Positions 50,788-59,563 of a stretch of DNA of 64,000 nt are shown in pieces. Every line of letters begins with the position of its first letter. Position 1 is the stretch's first letter. Both the position numbers and the translations under genes were made by a program. Source of the DNA: Pseudomonas hefeiensis (GTDB taxonomy: Bacteria; Pseudomonadota; Gammaproteobacteria; Pseudomonadales; Pseudomonadaceae); the NCBI RefSeq assembly GCF_030687835.1, contig NZ_CP117449.1:4836001-4900000 (forward strand). The letters are read 5' to 3'. The notes beneath the pieces are model-generated. The model was not told where the DNA came from, searched no databases, and saw only the letters and a program-made list of their open reading frames with translations.

Positions 50788-51807
50788 ATGACCGACTTCC
50801 AGGAATACGACGCCCGGCTCGAAGACTGGAGTGCCTTGCGCGCCAGCACCGCCTTCAGCGGCTTGCTGCTGGGGAACGGTGCCAGTCGCGCCGTGTGGGA
50901 CGATTTCGGCTATGACTCGCTGTTCGAAAACGCTCGCACCGTCGAGGAAAAGCCTCTGAGCCCGTCGGAACTGAGCGTGTTCGACGCGATGCAGACCCGC
51001 AGTTTCGAACAGGTGCTCGGCGCGCTGAAAACCACCAGCCGGGTCAACAAGGCGCTGGCCGTCAGTTCCGCGGCCCCACGCAATCGTTACTACGCAATCA
51101 AGGAAGCGCTGATCAACACCGTGCACGCGGTGCATATCCCGTGGCGACTGGTACAACCCTCGACCCTGGCGACGCTTAGCCAGGAGCTGAGCCGCTATCG
51201 CACGGTGTTCACCACCAACTACGATCTGCTCAACTACTGGGCGATCCAGCATGCGCCCGAGACCGTCACCGACCTGTTCCTGGGCAGCGACCACAGTTTC
51301 GATCTGAGCCAGGTGGCCACGGACAAACCGCGCCTGCTGTACCTGCACGGTGGTCTGCACCTGGTGCGCAACCAGGACGGCACGGCGCGCAAACTCACGT
51401 CCACCGAGGGTACGCTGCTGGGCAGTTTCGCCATCAACAATACGATCAAGACCCTCGACGATGTGCCGTTGTTCGTCAATGAAGGCCCGAGCCAGGACAA
51501 GCTCAAGACCATCCGCAGCTCTGATTACCTATCGTTCTGCTACGACCAGTTGCTGCACCACGGCGACAACTTGTGTCTGTTTGGCCATGCCTTGGGCGAG
51601 CAGGACAGTCACATCGTCCACGCCCTGCGCCAGGCCGCGCCGAAAACCGTGGCAATCTCGATCTACCCCCGCAGCCAGGCGTTCATCCAGCACCAGAAGC
51701 GCCATTACGCCAAGGTATTCCAGGGGTTGGCGGTTGAACTGCGGTTCTTCGATGCCAAGACTCATCCGCTGGGCAACCCGCAACTGTCGGTGCCGGTGGA
51801 GGTTTAG
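50788..51807 (+). CDS. DUF4917, SIR2-like protein
   Basis: A 339-residue protein of the DUF4917 family. Blocks match the SIR2-like Rossmann core: FSGLLLGNGASRAVWDDFGY (residues about 22-41), RTVFTTNYDLLNYWAI (about 138), LLYLHGGLHLVRN (about 183, with the His that acts in SIR2 NADases), and DNLCLFGHALGEQDSHIVHA (about 262). No extra domain is fused. Whether it cleaves NAD, and what for, is unknown. It sits in core-type DNA, not in the variable region. Confidence 0.8.
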   Translation: MTDFQEYDARLEDWSALRASTAFSGLLLGNGASRAVWDDFGYDSLFENARTVEEKPLSPSELSVFDAMQTRSFEQVLGALKTTSRVNKALAVSSAAPRNRYYAIKEALINTVHAVHIPWRLVQPSTLATLSQELSRYRTVFTTNYDLLNYWAIQHAPETVTDLFLGSDHSFDLSQVATDKPRLLYLHGGLHLVRNQDGTARKLTSTEGTLLGSFAINNTIKTLDDVPLFVNEGPSQDKLKTIRSSDYLSFCYDQLLHHGDNLCLFGHALGEQDSHIVHALRQAAPKTVAISIYPRSQAFIQHQKRHYAKVFQGLAVELRFFDAKTHPLGNPQLSVPVEV

Positions 51808-51868
51808 AGCAAAGGCGGCCCGGACAGTAACGTGTGGGGAGAGGATTTATCTGTGGGAGAATTTATCT

Positions 51869-51957
51869 GTGGGAGCAAAGCTTGCTCGCGATGAACGATG
51901 CTTCGGTGTTTCCCGCACAATCGCAGCACCTACATCACAGGCAAGCCTTGCTCCCAC
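51869..51957. repeat. REPIN with duplicated left flank
   Basis: Left arm tgtgggagcaaagcttgctc and a degenerate right arm caggcaagccttgctcccaca. Just before it, gatttatctgtgggaga is followed by atttatctgtgggagc, a short direct duplication of the flank. No gene lies in the 176-base spacer. Confidence 0.87.
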
Positions 51958-51983
51958 ATTGACCTTCGACTTTTGGCGTCCTG

Positions 51984-52328
51984 TCAAAGCGCCGCCAGCG
52001 TCTTGTCCTTGATCACCGTCGTCGGTCCGTTGGCCATGACGCTGGCAATGCCCTTGTCCCGGGCGGCGTCAGAGGAATAGCTTTCGCTGCTGCCGATCAC
52101 TTCGTGATTGCCAGCCTTGAGGTTGAAGTAAGGATGGCCGTCCTTGGTGATCTTGAGCTCATAACGTTCGGCCAGTGGGCTGTTCTTCTGCACCGAAGCG
52201 ATGCCGCCGTCGGCACCGCTGCGGGTCGTATACAGTTCGCTGGTCAAAATCGTTTCGGCGTTGGCCGCCTTGAGCACAAACCTAAACTGGCCGTTGCTGC
52301 TTTTGCTGACTTCGTACCATCCGGACAT
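51984..52328 (-). CDS. YegP-like DUF1508 protein
   Basis: A 114-residue protein with two tandem DUF1508 repeats: WYEVSKSSNGQFRFVLKAAN...SELYTTRSGADGGIASVQKN, then YELKITKDGHPYFNLKAGNH...SESYSSDAARDKGIASVMAN. This double repeat is the YegP layout. The start at 52328 is set by homology; a longer frame would run into the PfpI gene. The small domain is thought to bind nucleic acid or protein, but its role is not established. Confidence 0.93.
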   Translation of the reverse strand: MSGWYEVSKSSNGQFRFVLKAANAETILTSELYTTRSGADGGIASVQKNSPLAERYELKITKDGHPYFNLKAGNHEVIGSSESYSSDAARDKGIASVMANGPTTVIKDKTLAAL

Positions 52329-52396
52329 GTTCTTTCTCCTGGGCGGTTGAGACATCCCCGAGAGTAAAGACCCGCTGCGCTTGTTCTGCCAGTGCC

Positions 52397-52978
52397 TTAC
52401 AAGGTGATGGCCGTGCCCAGCAGTGTCAGGAACCCCGCCAGCCAGTTCGGGTGCGCCGGCCAGGCTGGCGCGGTTGCCAGATTGCCCTGAACGTGGCCTT
52501 CGGTGACCGCGCGGTCGATAAAGGTCCCACCCGCCAGGCGCACCTCCGGGGCGCATGCGGGATAGGCACTGCATTCGCGCCCTTCCAGGATGCCCGCCGC
52601 TGCCAGCAATTGCGCACCATGGCATACCGCCGCAATCGGCTTGCCCGCCTGGTCGAAATCACGCACCAGTTGCAGGACTTTCTCATTCAGGCGCAGATAT
52701 TCCGGCGCACGTCCGCCCGGCACCAGCAACGCATCGTAATCAGCGGCCTCGACACCGACGAAATCATGATTCAGCGCGAACAGATGTCCCGGTTTTTCGC
52801 TGTAGGTCTGGTCGCCCTCGAAGTCGTGGATCGCCGTACGTACGGTTTGCCCGGCGGTTTTGTCCGGGCACACGGCATGCACGGTGTGACCAATCATTTG
52901 CAAGGCCTGAAACGGCACCATCACTTCATAGTCTTCGACGTAATCGCCGACCAGCATGAGGATCTTTTTAGCGGCCAT
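52397..52978 (-). CDS. DJ-1/PfpI family protein
   Basis: A 193-residue class I amidotransferase-like protein. [20 protein letters not shown] has the conserved Glu near residue 18, and [20 protein letters not shown] (about 113-132) has the nucleophilic Cys in AVCHG. Members act as glyoxalases, deglycases or proteases; no exact activity can be called. It is divergent from nothing and followed by yegP 68 bases on, same strand. Confidence 0.9.
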   Translation of the reverse strand: MAAKKILMLVGDYVEDYEVMVPFQALQMIGHTVHAVCPDKTAGQTVRTAIHDFEGDQTYSEKPGHLFALNHDFVGVEAADYDALLVPGGRAPEYLRLNEKVLQLVRDFDQAGKPIAAVCHGAQLLAAAGILEGRECSAYPACAPEVRLAGGTFIDRAVTEGHVQGNLATAPAWPAHPNWLAGFLTLLGTAITL

Positions 52979-53101
52979 GGGGTGGGCTCCTTTGGGGATG
53001 CGTTAGGGGGAACGCATTAAAGGTAGACCGGTACGTCGGTAGATGAGGGATAAGCGGCGATTACCTGACGGGCTGCACATCTCTGGGTGCTGAATGCAAC
53101 T

Positions 53102-53190
53102 TGTGGGAGCGAGCCTGCTCGCGATTCAGGCGACGCGGTTTTTCAGGTGCACCGCGTCATCGTTCATCGCGAGCAAGCTTTGCTCCCACA
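53102..53190. repeat. REPIN
   Basis: Arms tgtgggagcgagcctgctcg and gagcaagctttgctcccaca, inverted, around about 38 bases. It lies in the 300-base spacer 52979-53278, in which no gene is supported. Confidence 0.9.
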
Positions 53191-53262
53191 GGTTTGCTCC
53201 CAGTGTTTTGTTCCCACAGCTTTGCTCGCACAGCTTTGCTCCTAAAGGCTCGCTCCCACAGG
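53190..53262. repeat. Degenerate tandem copies of the REPIN tail
   Basis: After the REPIN the tail gctttgctcccacag is repeated about four more times with changes (ggtttgctcccagtg, ttttgttcccacag, ctttgctcgcacag, ctttgctcctaaag, gctcgctcccacag). It is like the longer array at 1557-1745 in principle but from the other end of the element. Confidence 0.8.
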
Positions 53263-53278
53263 GTAATGTGCCAGTCGC

Positions 53279-54496
53279 TCAGGCGAGGTAACCGTCGGCG
53301 CGCAGCAGGGTTTCGAGGCAGTGCTCGGTGATGTGGTAGAACGCCTTGAGTTCCTGGATCTTCGCCAGCAACTCTGCCGGGGCCACCGGTTCGGCGCGTT
53401 TGACTGCCAGGATCATCTTGTTCTTGTTGGTGTGGTCCAGGGAAATGAACTCGAACACCTTGGTTTCGTAGCCACATGCCTCCAGAAACAGCGCCCGCAG
53501 ACTGTCAGTGACCATTTCTGCCTGCTGGCCCAGGTGCAGGCCATATTGCAGCATCGGCTTGAGCAACGCCGGACTCTGGATTTGCAAACGAATCTGCTTG
53601 TGGCAGCACGGCGAGCACATGATGATCGAAGCGCCCGAGCGAATGCCCATGTGGATCGCGTAATCGGTAGCGATATCACAGGCGTGCAAGGCAATCATCA
53701 CATCCACCGCAGCCGGCGCGACGCTGCGCACATCGCCGTGCTGGAAGCTCAGGCCCGGGTGCTCCAGCCGCGCGGCGGCTGCGTTGCACAACTTGACCAT
53801 GTCCTCTCGCAGTTCGACGCCGGTCACGATCCCTTCAGCCTGCAAGGTGTTGCGCAGGTAGTCATGGATGGCGAACGTCAGGTAGCCCTTGCCCGAGCCA
53901 AAGTCCGACACCCGCACCGGTTGATCCAGGGCCAGCGGCGAAGATGTCAGCGCATGGCTGAAGACTTCGATGAACTTGTTGATTTGCTTCCACTTGCGCG
54001 ACATCGCCGGGATCAGCTCGTGCTTGTGGTTGGTCACACCCAAATCCGCCAGGAACGGTCGGTTCAGGTCGAGGAAGCGGTTTTTCTCGCGATTGTGCTC
54101 GGCCGATGGCACTTCTCGCAGTTGCTGGGGCTTGCTCTTGAACAGCGAGCTCTTGCCCTTCTTGCTGTATTCCAGTTGCGCTTCATCGGTGACAGCCAGC
54201 AGATGCGCATTCTTGAACGCCCCTGGCAACAGCGCGGCGATGGTCGCCACGCCTTCGGCCAGCGGGAAATTCTTGGTGATGTCGCGGGTTTTGTAGCGGT
54301 AAACGAAGGACAGGCATGACTGATCCTTGACCGTCAACTGCTTGATGATCAGCCGTTGCAAGTCCGCTTCGTCACCGACGTACTTGGCCAGCACCAGTTT
54401 GATGAAGGCGTTTTGCTCAAGGCTGGTTTGCAGCAACTCGATGAACTGGGCATGGTGATCCGGCGCAGGACGGGCGGGGGTAGCGGTGACAGACAT
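53279..54496 (-). CDS. SAM-dependent methyltransferase (METTL25-like, methyltransferase domain 32)
   Basis: A 405-residue protein. The SAM-binding motif I is VRVSDFGSGKGYLTFAIHDY (about residue 195), followed by GIVTGVELREDMVKLCNAAA and the VDVMIALHACDIATDYAIHM block, as in METTL25/RRNAD1-type methyltransferases. A Cys-rich SIIMCSPCCHKQIRLQIQSP follows. The substrate is not known for the bacterial proteins; the PCCHKQ pattern is conserved in the family. The N-terminal 120 residues (FIELLQTSLEQNAFIKLVLA) form a helical extension. Confidence 0.85.
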   Translation of the reverse strand: MSVTATPARPAPDHHAQFIELLQTSLEQNAFIKLVLAKYVGDEADLQRLIIKQLTVKDQSCLSFVYRYKTRDITKNFPLAEGVATIAALLPGAFKNAHLLAVTDEAQLEYSKKGKSSLFKSKPQQLREVPSAEHNREKNRFLDLNRPFLADLGVTNHKHELIPAMSRKWKQINKFIEVFSHALTSSPLALDQPVRVSDFGSGKGYLTFAIHDYLRNTLQAEGIVTGVELREDMVKLCNAAAARLEHPGLSFQHGDVRSVAPAAVDVMIALHACDIATDYAIHMGIRSGASIIMCSPCCHKQIRLQIQSPALLKPMLQYGLHLGQQAEMVTDSLRALFLEACGYETKVFEFISLDHTNKNKMILAVKRAEPVAPAELLAKIQELKAFYHITEHCLETLLRADGYLA

Positions 54497-54597
54497 GGAA
54501 AAAGCGGCCTCGGGGCGGGCGGATCGGGATTGGCGGTTATTTTAGGGGCGATGGGCAGCGAGGGCACGGAAAAGTTCGTGTGGCGAGCAGTAGCCTC

Positions 54598-54688
54598 TGT
54601 GGGAGCAAGGCTTGCCCGCGATGAACACGCCGCGACTCAGCAGGCCAAACCGAGTCATCGTTCATCGCGAGCAGGCTTTGCTCCCACA
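54598..54688. repeat. REPIN
   Basis: Arms tgtgggagcaaggcttgccc and gagcaggctttgctcccaca, inverted around about 40 bases, between the methyltransferase gene and the TPM-domain gene. Confidence 0.9.
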
Positions 54689-54710
54689 GGCTTGTGCTGG
54701 CAGAAATTTT

Positions 54711-55328
54711 TCAGCCCAGCACCACCAACCGATTCGGCAATTCATTACGTGCGTGAGTCACCGGGACGTGCTCCTTGAGCAATTCGCCGCAGGCCTCGAT
54801 GCAGGTGACGAAGCCCTGCAACGTCTGTCCCTGGCGGACCTGTTGGGTGAACGCCGCGACAATGGCCTCCCAGTGCTTGTTGTCGAGTCGATTGGAAATG
54901 CCTTCGTCCACCAGGATCTCCACATACCGCTCGGCCTCACAAACGAAGATCAACATCCCGGTGCTGCCCACGGTGTGGTGCAGGTTTTGCTCGAGAAACT
55001 GCCGGCGCGCCAGATTGGAGGCGCGCCAGTGGCGCACGGAACGGGGGATCAGGTGAGTGGTGATTGCAGGAATGCGAAACGCCAGGCACAGCACGATAAA
55101 CAGGACCCACTGCACCAGCAGCAGACTGTGCGTGGTCAGCGAGCCCGTGAGGTAATGCACCATGCCGGGCACCACCAGGGCGAGCAGGCTGGCCCACAGC
55201 AGCGGGATATAGGCATAGTCGTCGGCACGGGCGGCGAGCACGGTGACCAGCTCGGCGTCGGTATCGCGCTCCACCCGGGCGATGGCCTCGGCGACCTTGC
55301 GTTGTTCGTGTTCAGTCAGTAATGCCAT
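54711..55328 (-). CDS. TPM-domain membrane protein
   Basis: A 205-residue protein. The N-terminal TPM part (ALLTEHEQRKVAEAIARVER, DTDAELVTVLAARADDYAYI) is followed by two membrane helices (about residues 42-62 and 70-90) and the C-terminal half with STGMLIFVCEAERYVEILVD and RLDNKHWEAIVAAFTQQVRQ. This is the usual second protein in LemA/TPM/TPM clusters. The start at 55328 fits an aaccatggcatt context with cttataacc before it; a longer frame upstream is Gly/Ala shadow of the next gene. Confidence 0.85.
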   Translation of the reverse strand: MALLTEHEQRKVAEAIARVERDTDAELVTVLAARADDYAYIPLLWASLLALVVPGMVHYLTGSLTTHSLLLVQWVLFIVLCLAFRIPAITTHLIPRSVRHWRASNLARRQFLEQNLHHTVGSTGMLIFVCEAERYVEILVDEGISNRLDNKHWEAIVAAFTQQVRQGQTLQGFVTCIEACGELLKEHVPVTHARNELPNRLVVLG

Positions 55329-55356
55329 GGTTATAAGTGCCTGCTCATTATTATTG

Positions 55357-56112
55357 TCACCAGCCGCCCGACGAACCGCCGCCCCCGAAACTGCCCCCAC
55401 CGCCACTGAAGCCGCCGCCCCCACCGCCGAAACCACCGCCACCGCCATAGCCACCGCCATGGCCGCCCCCGGAACCGCCGCGTCCGGCCGGCAGGATACC
55501 GAGCATCTGGCACACGAACACCGTTACGATGAACAGCAGCACCAACAACACGAACAGCCCCGGATGACGCCCGACGAAATCGCCCTCCTCCTGGCCATCG
55601 GCACCGTAGGCCGCAGCCGGCTCATCCAGCGCGTTGCCGCCCAGCACCACCAGCATCGCCGCCACGCCGTCACTGATACCCTTGTTGAAATTGCCGGCCT
55701 TGAACGCCGGGGTGATCACCTGGTTGATAATCACCGAACTTTGGGCATCAGTCAGGCGGTCTTCCAGGCCATAGCCCACTTCGATCCGCAGTTTACGGTC
55801 ATCCCGGGCCACGATCAGTAGCGCGCCGTTGTTTTTATCCTTCTGCCCGATGCCCCAGTGACGACCCAGTTGATAGCCGAAGTCTTCGATGCTGGTGCCT
55901 TGCAGGTCCGCCAGCGTGACAACGACCACCTGTTCACCGGTGGCCTGCTCATGGGCCTTGAGCTGCGCATCCAGTTGCGTGCGCACCGACGGTTCAAGCA
56001 TCTGGGCAGTGTCCACGACCCGCCCGGTCAATGCCGGAAACTTCAGCTCGGCCTGGGCCGTGATGGCAAAGACCCAGAGCAACAGCACCAGGCCAAATTT
56101 CAACACTCGCAT
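55357..56112 (-). CDS. TPM-domain protein with Gly-rich tail (YgcG family)
   Basis: A 251-residue protein with signal peptide (MRVLKFGLVLLLWVFAITAQ, then AE), periplasmic TPM domain (LTGRVVDTAQMLEPSVRTQL; VVVVTLADLQGTSIEDFGYQ; GALLIVARDDRKLRIEVGYG), one membrane helix (GLFVLLVLLFIVTVFVCQML, about 186-205) and a long Gly-rich tail ending GGGGSSGGW. This is the YgcG/psb32 layout. It is 28 bases upstream of the previous gene and part of the same LemA-TPM-TPM unit. The tail length is often variable between strains. Confidence 0.87.
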   Translation of the reverse strand: MRVLKFGLVLLLWVFAITAQAELKFPALTGRVVDTAQMLEPSVRTQLDAQLKAHEQATGEQVVVVTLADLQGTSIEDFGYQLGRHWGIGQKDKNNGALLIVARDDRKLRIEVGYGLEDRLTDAQSSVIINQVITPAFKAGNFNKGISDGVAAMLVVLGGNALDEPAAAYGADGQEEGDFVGRHPGLFVLLVLLFIVTVFVCQMLGILPAGRGGSGGGHGGGYGGGGGFGGGGGGFSGGGGSFGGGGSSGGW

Positions 56113-56139
56113 CGTAACTCCTGTGTGGGAACGAGCGGG

Positions 56140-56228
56140 TGTGGGAGCTGAGCGTGCTCGCGATGAAGGCACCTCGGTCTTTCTAATGACCGCGTTATCG
56201 TTCATCGCGAGCAAGCTTTGCTCCCACA
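56140..56228. repeat. REPIN with partly duplicated ends
   Basis: Arms tgtgggagctgagcgtgctc and gagcaagctttgctcccaca. On the left tgtgggaacgagcgggtgtggg and on the right ctcccacaggctcccacgg are short duplications of its ends. It separates the lemA remnant from the TPM genes. Confidence 0.87.
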
Positions 56229-56258
56229 GGCTCCCACGGTTTTTTTCAGAACTTCACT

Positions 56259-56854
56259 TCAGGGGGCTTTTTCGGCGTTGGGGCTGGTGGCTTCGAAGGT
56301 TTCGCGAATCGGCAGATCGCTGTACATCACGCTGTGCCATAGCCGGCCGGGGAAGGTGCGAATTTCGGTGTTGTAGTTCTGCACCGCCAGGATGAAGTCG
56401 CGGCGAGCCACGGCGATGCGGTTTTCGGTGCCTTCGAGTTGTGATTGCAAGGCCAGGAAATTCTGGTTGGCCTTGAGATCCGGATAACGTTCGACCACCA
56501 CCATCAGCCGGCTCAACGCACGCTCAACTGGTCCTGGGCCTGTTGGAACTGCTTGAGTTTTTCCGGATTGTCCAGAGTGCTGGCATCGACCTGGATGGAG
56601 GTGGCCTTGGCCCGCGCCTCGACCACCGCCGTCAGGGTTTCCTGCTCGTGCTGCGCATAGCCCTTGACGGTTTCCACCAGGTTGGGGATCAGGTCGGCAC
56701 GGCGCTGGTACTGGTTCTGCACCTGTCCCCAGGCGGCCTTGGCCTGTTCGTCCAGGGTTGGAATGTTGTTGATGCCGCAACCGGCCAGCAGCGTGGTGAA
56801 CAACATCAGCGCCAGCATTTGCAGGCCGCAACGGTGGTTCAGTCGTAGATTCAT
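56259..56854 (-). pseudogene. lemA: LemA-family lipoprotein gene, one-base frameshift
   Basis: The N-terminal frame (56854 to about 56515) starts MNLRLNHRCGLQMLALMLFT with lipobox LAGC, then AAWGQVQNQYQRRADLIPNL and ARAKATSIQVDAS, the LemA signature. It ends QAQDQLSVR-stop. The C-terminal frame (to 56259) continues SRLMVVVERYPDLKANQNFL, GTENRIAVARRDFILAVQNY and FPGRLWHSVMYSD. LemA proteins read QDQLSGALSRL here, so one G (C on the plus strand, at about 56520) is missing. A true loss or a sequence error are both possible. The neighbouring TPM genes are intact. Confidence 0.85.
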
Positions 56855-57115
56855 CGAGTGAAGCTCCCCTATACAGTCCATTGAAAAAACACAGCCACCT
56901 ATCGCACCGGTGTCTGGGGCATAATCTGCCGCCGCCACGGGATTGAATCGGGTCGATGGGCTAAAAGATGCCCGGTGCGAAACTAAGTTCATCCGCGTGC
57001 GTTCGAAAACAGTGCTGCTCTTATTCAGACAATACTCGAACAACAATAGCCGCTCCTCACATTTTGCTGACCGGCGTGTCCTGATTACCGCCCTTAGGCT
57101 TGCGAGAAACCATTC

Positions 57116-59407
57116 ATGAAGAAGCTGTGTTTGCTGGGCCTGTTTGTCACACTGGCCAGTCAATCCGTATTAGCCGACAACCTGCCAGCCCCCATAGAGA
57201 ACAAGGATGCCTTCATCAGCAACCTGATGAAGCAGATGACCCTTGAGGAAAAGATCGGCCAGTTGCGCCTGATCAGCATCGGCCCCGAGATGCCTCGGGA
57301 GATGATTCGCAAGGAAATCGCCGCCGGCAACATCGGCGGAACGTTCAACTCCATCACCCGGGCTGAAAACCGCCCGATGCAGGATGCGGCCATGCGCAGC
57401 CGGCTGAAGATCCCGATGTTCTTCGCCTATGACGTGATCCACGGCCACCGCACCATTTTCCCGATCCCCCTGGCCCTGGCCTCTAGCTGGGACATGGACG
57501 CCATCTACCGCTCCGGCCGCGTCGCCGCCCAGGAAGCGGCGGCCGACAGCCTGGACATCACCTTCGCGCCGATGGTGGATATTTCCCGCGACCCACGCTG
57601 GGGCCGGACCTCCGAGGGCTTTGGCGAGGACACCTACCTGGTGTCGCGCATCGCCGGGGTGATGGTCAAAGCGTTCCAGGGCAGTGGCGCCAACGCGGCC
57701 GACAGCATCATGGCCAGCGTCAAGCACTTCGCCCTGTACGGCGCGGTGGAAGGCGGCCGGGACTACAACATCGTGGACATGAGCCCGGTGAAGATGTACC
57801 AGGACTACCTGCCACCCTACCGCGCCGCCATCGATGCGGGTGCCGGCGGGGTGATGGTCGCGCTGAACTCCATCAATGGCGTACCCGCCACCGCCAACAC
57901 CTGGTTGATGCACGACCTGTTGCGCAAGGAATGGGGGTTCAAGGGCCTGGCGGTCAGTGACCACGGCGCCATCTTCGAACTGATCAAACATGGCGTGGCC
58001 CGGGACGGTCGCGAAGCGGCGAAGCTGGCGATCAAGGCCGGCATCGACATGAGCATGAACGACTCGCTGTACGGCAAAGAGCTGCCTGGACTGCTCAAGG
58101 CCGGTGAAATCGAGCAGAGCGACATCGACAATGCGGTGCGCGAAGTCCTCGCCGCCAAATACGACATGGGCCTGTTCAAGGATCCGTACCTGCGCATCGG
58201 CAAGGCCGAGGACGACCCGGCCGACACCTACGCCGAAAGCCGCCTGCACCGCGACGATGCCCGTGACGTGGCCCGCCGCAGCCTGGTCCTGCTGGAAAAC
58301 CGCAACCAGACCCTGCCCTTGAAGAAGAGCGCAAAAATCGCCCTGGTCGGACCGCTGGCCAAGGCACCGATCGACATGATGGGCAGTTGGGCCGCTGCCG
58401 GTCGCCCTGCGCAATCGGTAACCTTGTTCGACGGCATGACCCGTGCCCTGGGTGCCGAATCGAAGCTGATCTACGCCCGTGGCGCCAACATCACCGGCGA
58501 CAAGAAGGTGCTCGACTACCTGAACTTCCTCAACTTCGACGCCCCGGAAGTGGTGGATGACCCTCGCCCTGCTCAAGCGCTGATCGACGAAGCCGTGAAG
58601 GCCGCCAGGCAAGCCGATGTAGTGGTGGCCGCCGTGGGCGAGTCCCGCGGCATGTCCCACGAATCCTCGAGCCGCACTGAACTGAGCATCCCCGCCAGCC
58701 AGCGCGAGCTGATCAAGGCCCTGAAGGCTACCGGCAAACCGCTGGTGCTGGTGCTGATGAACGGCCGCCCGCTGGCGTTGGTGGATGAAAAGCAACAGGC
58801 CGATGCGATCCTGGAAACCTGGTTCAGCGGCACCGAAGGCGGCAACGCCATCGCCGACGTATTGTTCGGCGACTACAACCCGTCGGGTAAACTGCCGATC
58901 TCCTTCCCGCGCTCGGTAGGACAGATTCCGACCTACTACAACCACCTGAGCATTGGCCGGCCTTTCACGCCGGGCAAGCCGGGCAACTACACCTCGCAAT
59001 ACTTCGATGACACTACAGGTCCGCTCTACCCGTTCGGCTACGGCCTGAGCTACACCGAATTCAGCCTGACGGACATGGCCCTGTCGTCCACCACGCTGAA
59101 CAAGACCGGCAAGCTCGATGCCAGCGTGACCCTGGAAAACACCGGCGAGCGTGACGGCGAAACCGTGGTGCAACTCTATATCCAGGATGTGACCGGCTCG
59201 ATCATCCGCCCAGTGAAGGAACTGAAGGACTTCCGCAAGGTGATGCTCAAGGCTGGCGAGAAGAAAGTCATTCACTTCACCATCACTGAAGACGATTTGA
59301 AGTTCTACAACGCCCAGCTCAAATATGCCGCTGAACCGGGCAAGTTCAACGTCCAGATCGGCCTGGATTCCCAAGTGGTGAAGCAACAGAGTTTTGAATT
59401 GCTCTGA
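57116..59407 (+). CDS. bglX: Periplasmic beta-glucosidase BglX (GH3)
   Basis: A 763-residue glycoside hydrolase family 3 protein. Signal peptide MKKLCLLGLFVTLASQSVLA. The GH3 N-terminal barrel (DVIHGHRTIFPIPLALASSW near residue 108; KGLAVSDHGAIFELIKHGVA near 282 with the nucleophilic Asp in SDHGA) is followed by a C-terminal domain (VAAVGESRGMSHESSSRTEL) and a fibronectin-III-like domain (YPFGYGLSYTEFSLTDMALS; ETVVQLYIQDVTGSIIRPVK). The layout and length are those of BglX. It is a divergent neighbour of lemA. Confidence 0.95.
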   Translation: MKKLCLLGLFVTLASQSVLADNLPAPIENKDAFISNLMKQMTLEEKIGQLRLISIGPEMPREMIRKEIAAGNIGGTFNSITRAENRPMQDAAMRSRLKIPMFFAYDVIHGHRTIFPIPLALASSWDMDAIYRSGRVAAQEAAADSLDITFAPMVDISRDPRWGRTSEGFGEDTYLVSRIAGVMVKAFQGSGANAADSIMASVKHFALYGAVEGGRDYNIVDMSPVKMYQDYLPPYRAAIDAGAGGVMVALNSINGVPATANTWLMHDLLRKEWGFKGLAVSDHGAIFELIKHGVARDGREAAKLAIKAGIDMSMNDSLYGKELPGLLKAGEIEQSDIDNAVREVLAAKYDMGLFKDPYLRIGKAEDDPADTYAESRLHRDDARDVARRSLVLLENRNQTLPLKKSAKIALVGPLAKAPIDMMGSWAAAGRPAQSVTLFDGMTRALGAESKLIYARGANITGDKKVLDYLNFLNFDAPEVVDDPRPAQALIDEAVKAARQADVVVAAVGESRGMSHESSSRTELSIPASQRELIKALKATGKPLVLVLMNGRPLALVDEKQQADAILETWFSGTEGGNAIADVLFGDYNPSGKLPISFPRSVGQIPTYYNHLSIGRPFTPGKPGNYTSQYFDDTTGPLYPFGYGLSYTEFSLTDMALSSTTLNKTGKLDASVTLENTGERDGETVVQLYIQDVTGSIIRPVKELKDFRKVMLKAGEKKVIHFTITEDDLKFYNAQLKYAAEPGKFNVQIGLDSQVVKQQSFELL

Positions 59408-59429
59408 TCCTCAAGCTACACAAACTCCC

Positions 59430-59534
59430 TGTGGGAGCGGCGGTGCGGCGATCCGACTTGCTCGCGAAGGCGGTGTATCAGTCAGCAATTGAGTCGACTG
59501 ACACACCGCCTTCGCGAGCAAGCCCGCTCCCACA
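59430..59534. repeat. REPIN with an interrupted left arm
   Basis: The left arm reads tgtgggagcgg, then cggtgcggcgatccga, then cttgctcgcgaaggcgg; the right arm is uninterrupted (ccgccttcgcgagcaagccc ...gctcccaca). So about 16 extra bases sit in one arm. I recall this variant arm from other pseudomonad genomes. Confidence 0.85.
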
Positions 59535-59563
59535 CTGGGTTCCAGTGTTTTCAAGGATTGCGC

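Noticed and set aside
51984..52625. An N-terminally extended YegP protein of 213 codons
   Set aside because: The extension overlaps the PfpI gene in another frame, and both DUF1508 repeats begin at the ATG at 52328.
57170..59386. A 738-codon open frame antisense to bglX
   Set aside because: It exactly shadows a well-identified GH3 gene, has repetitive Val/His/Gln/Gly composition typical of high-GC antisense frames and shows no domain.
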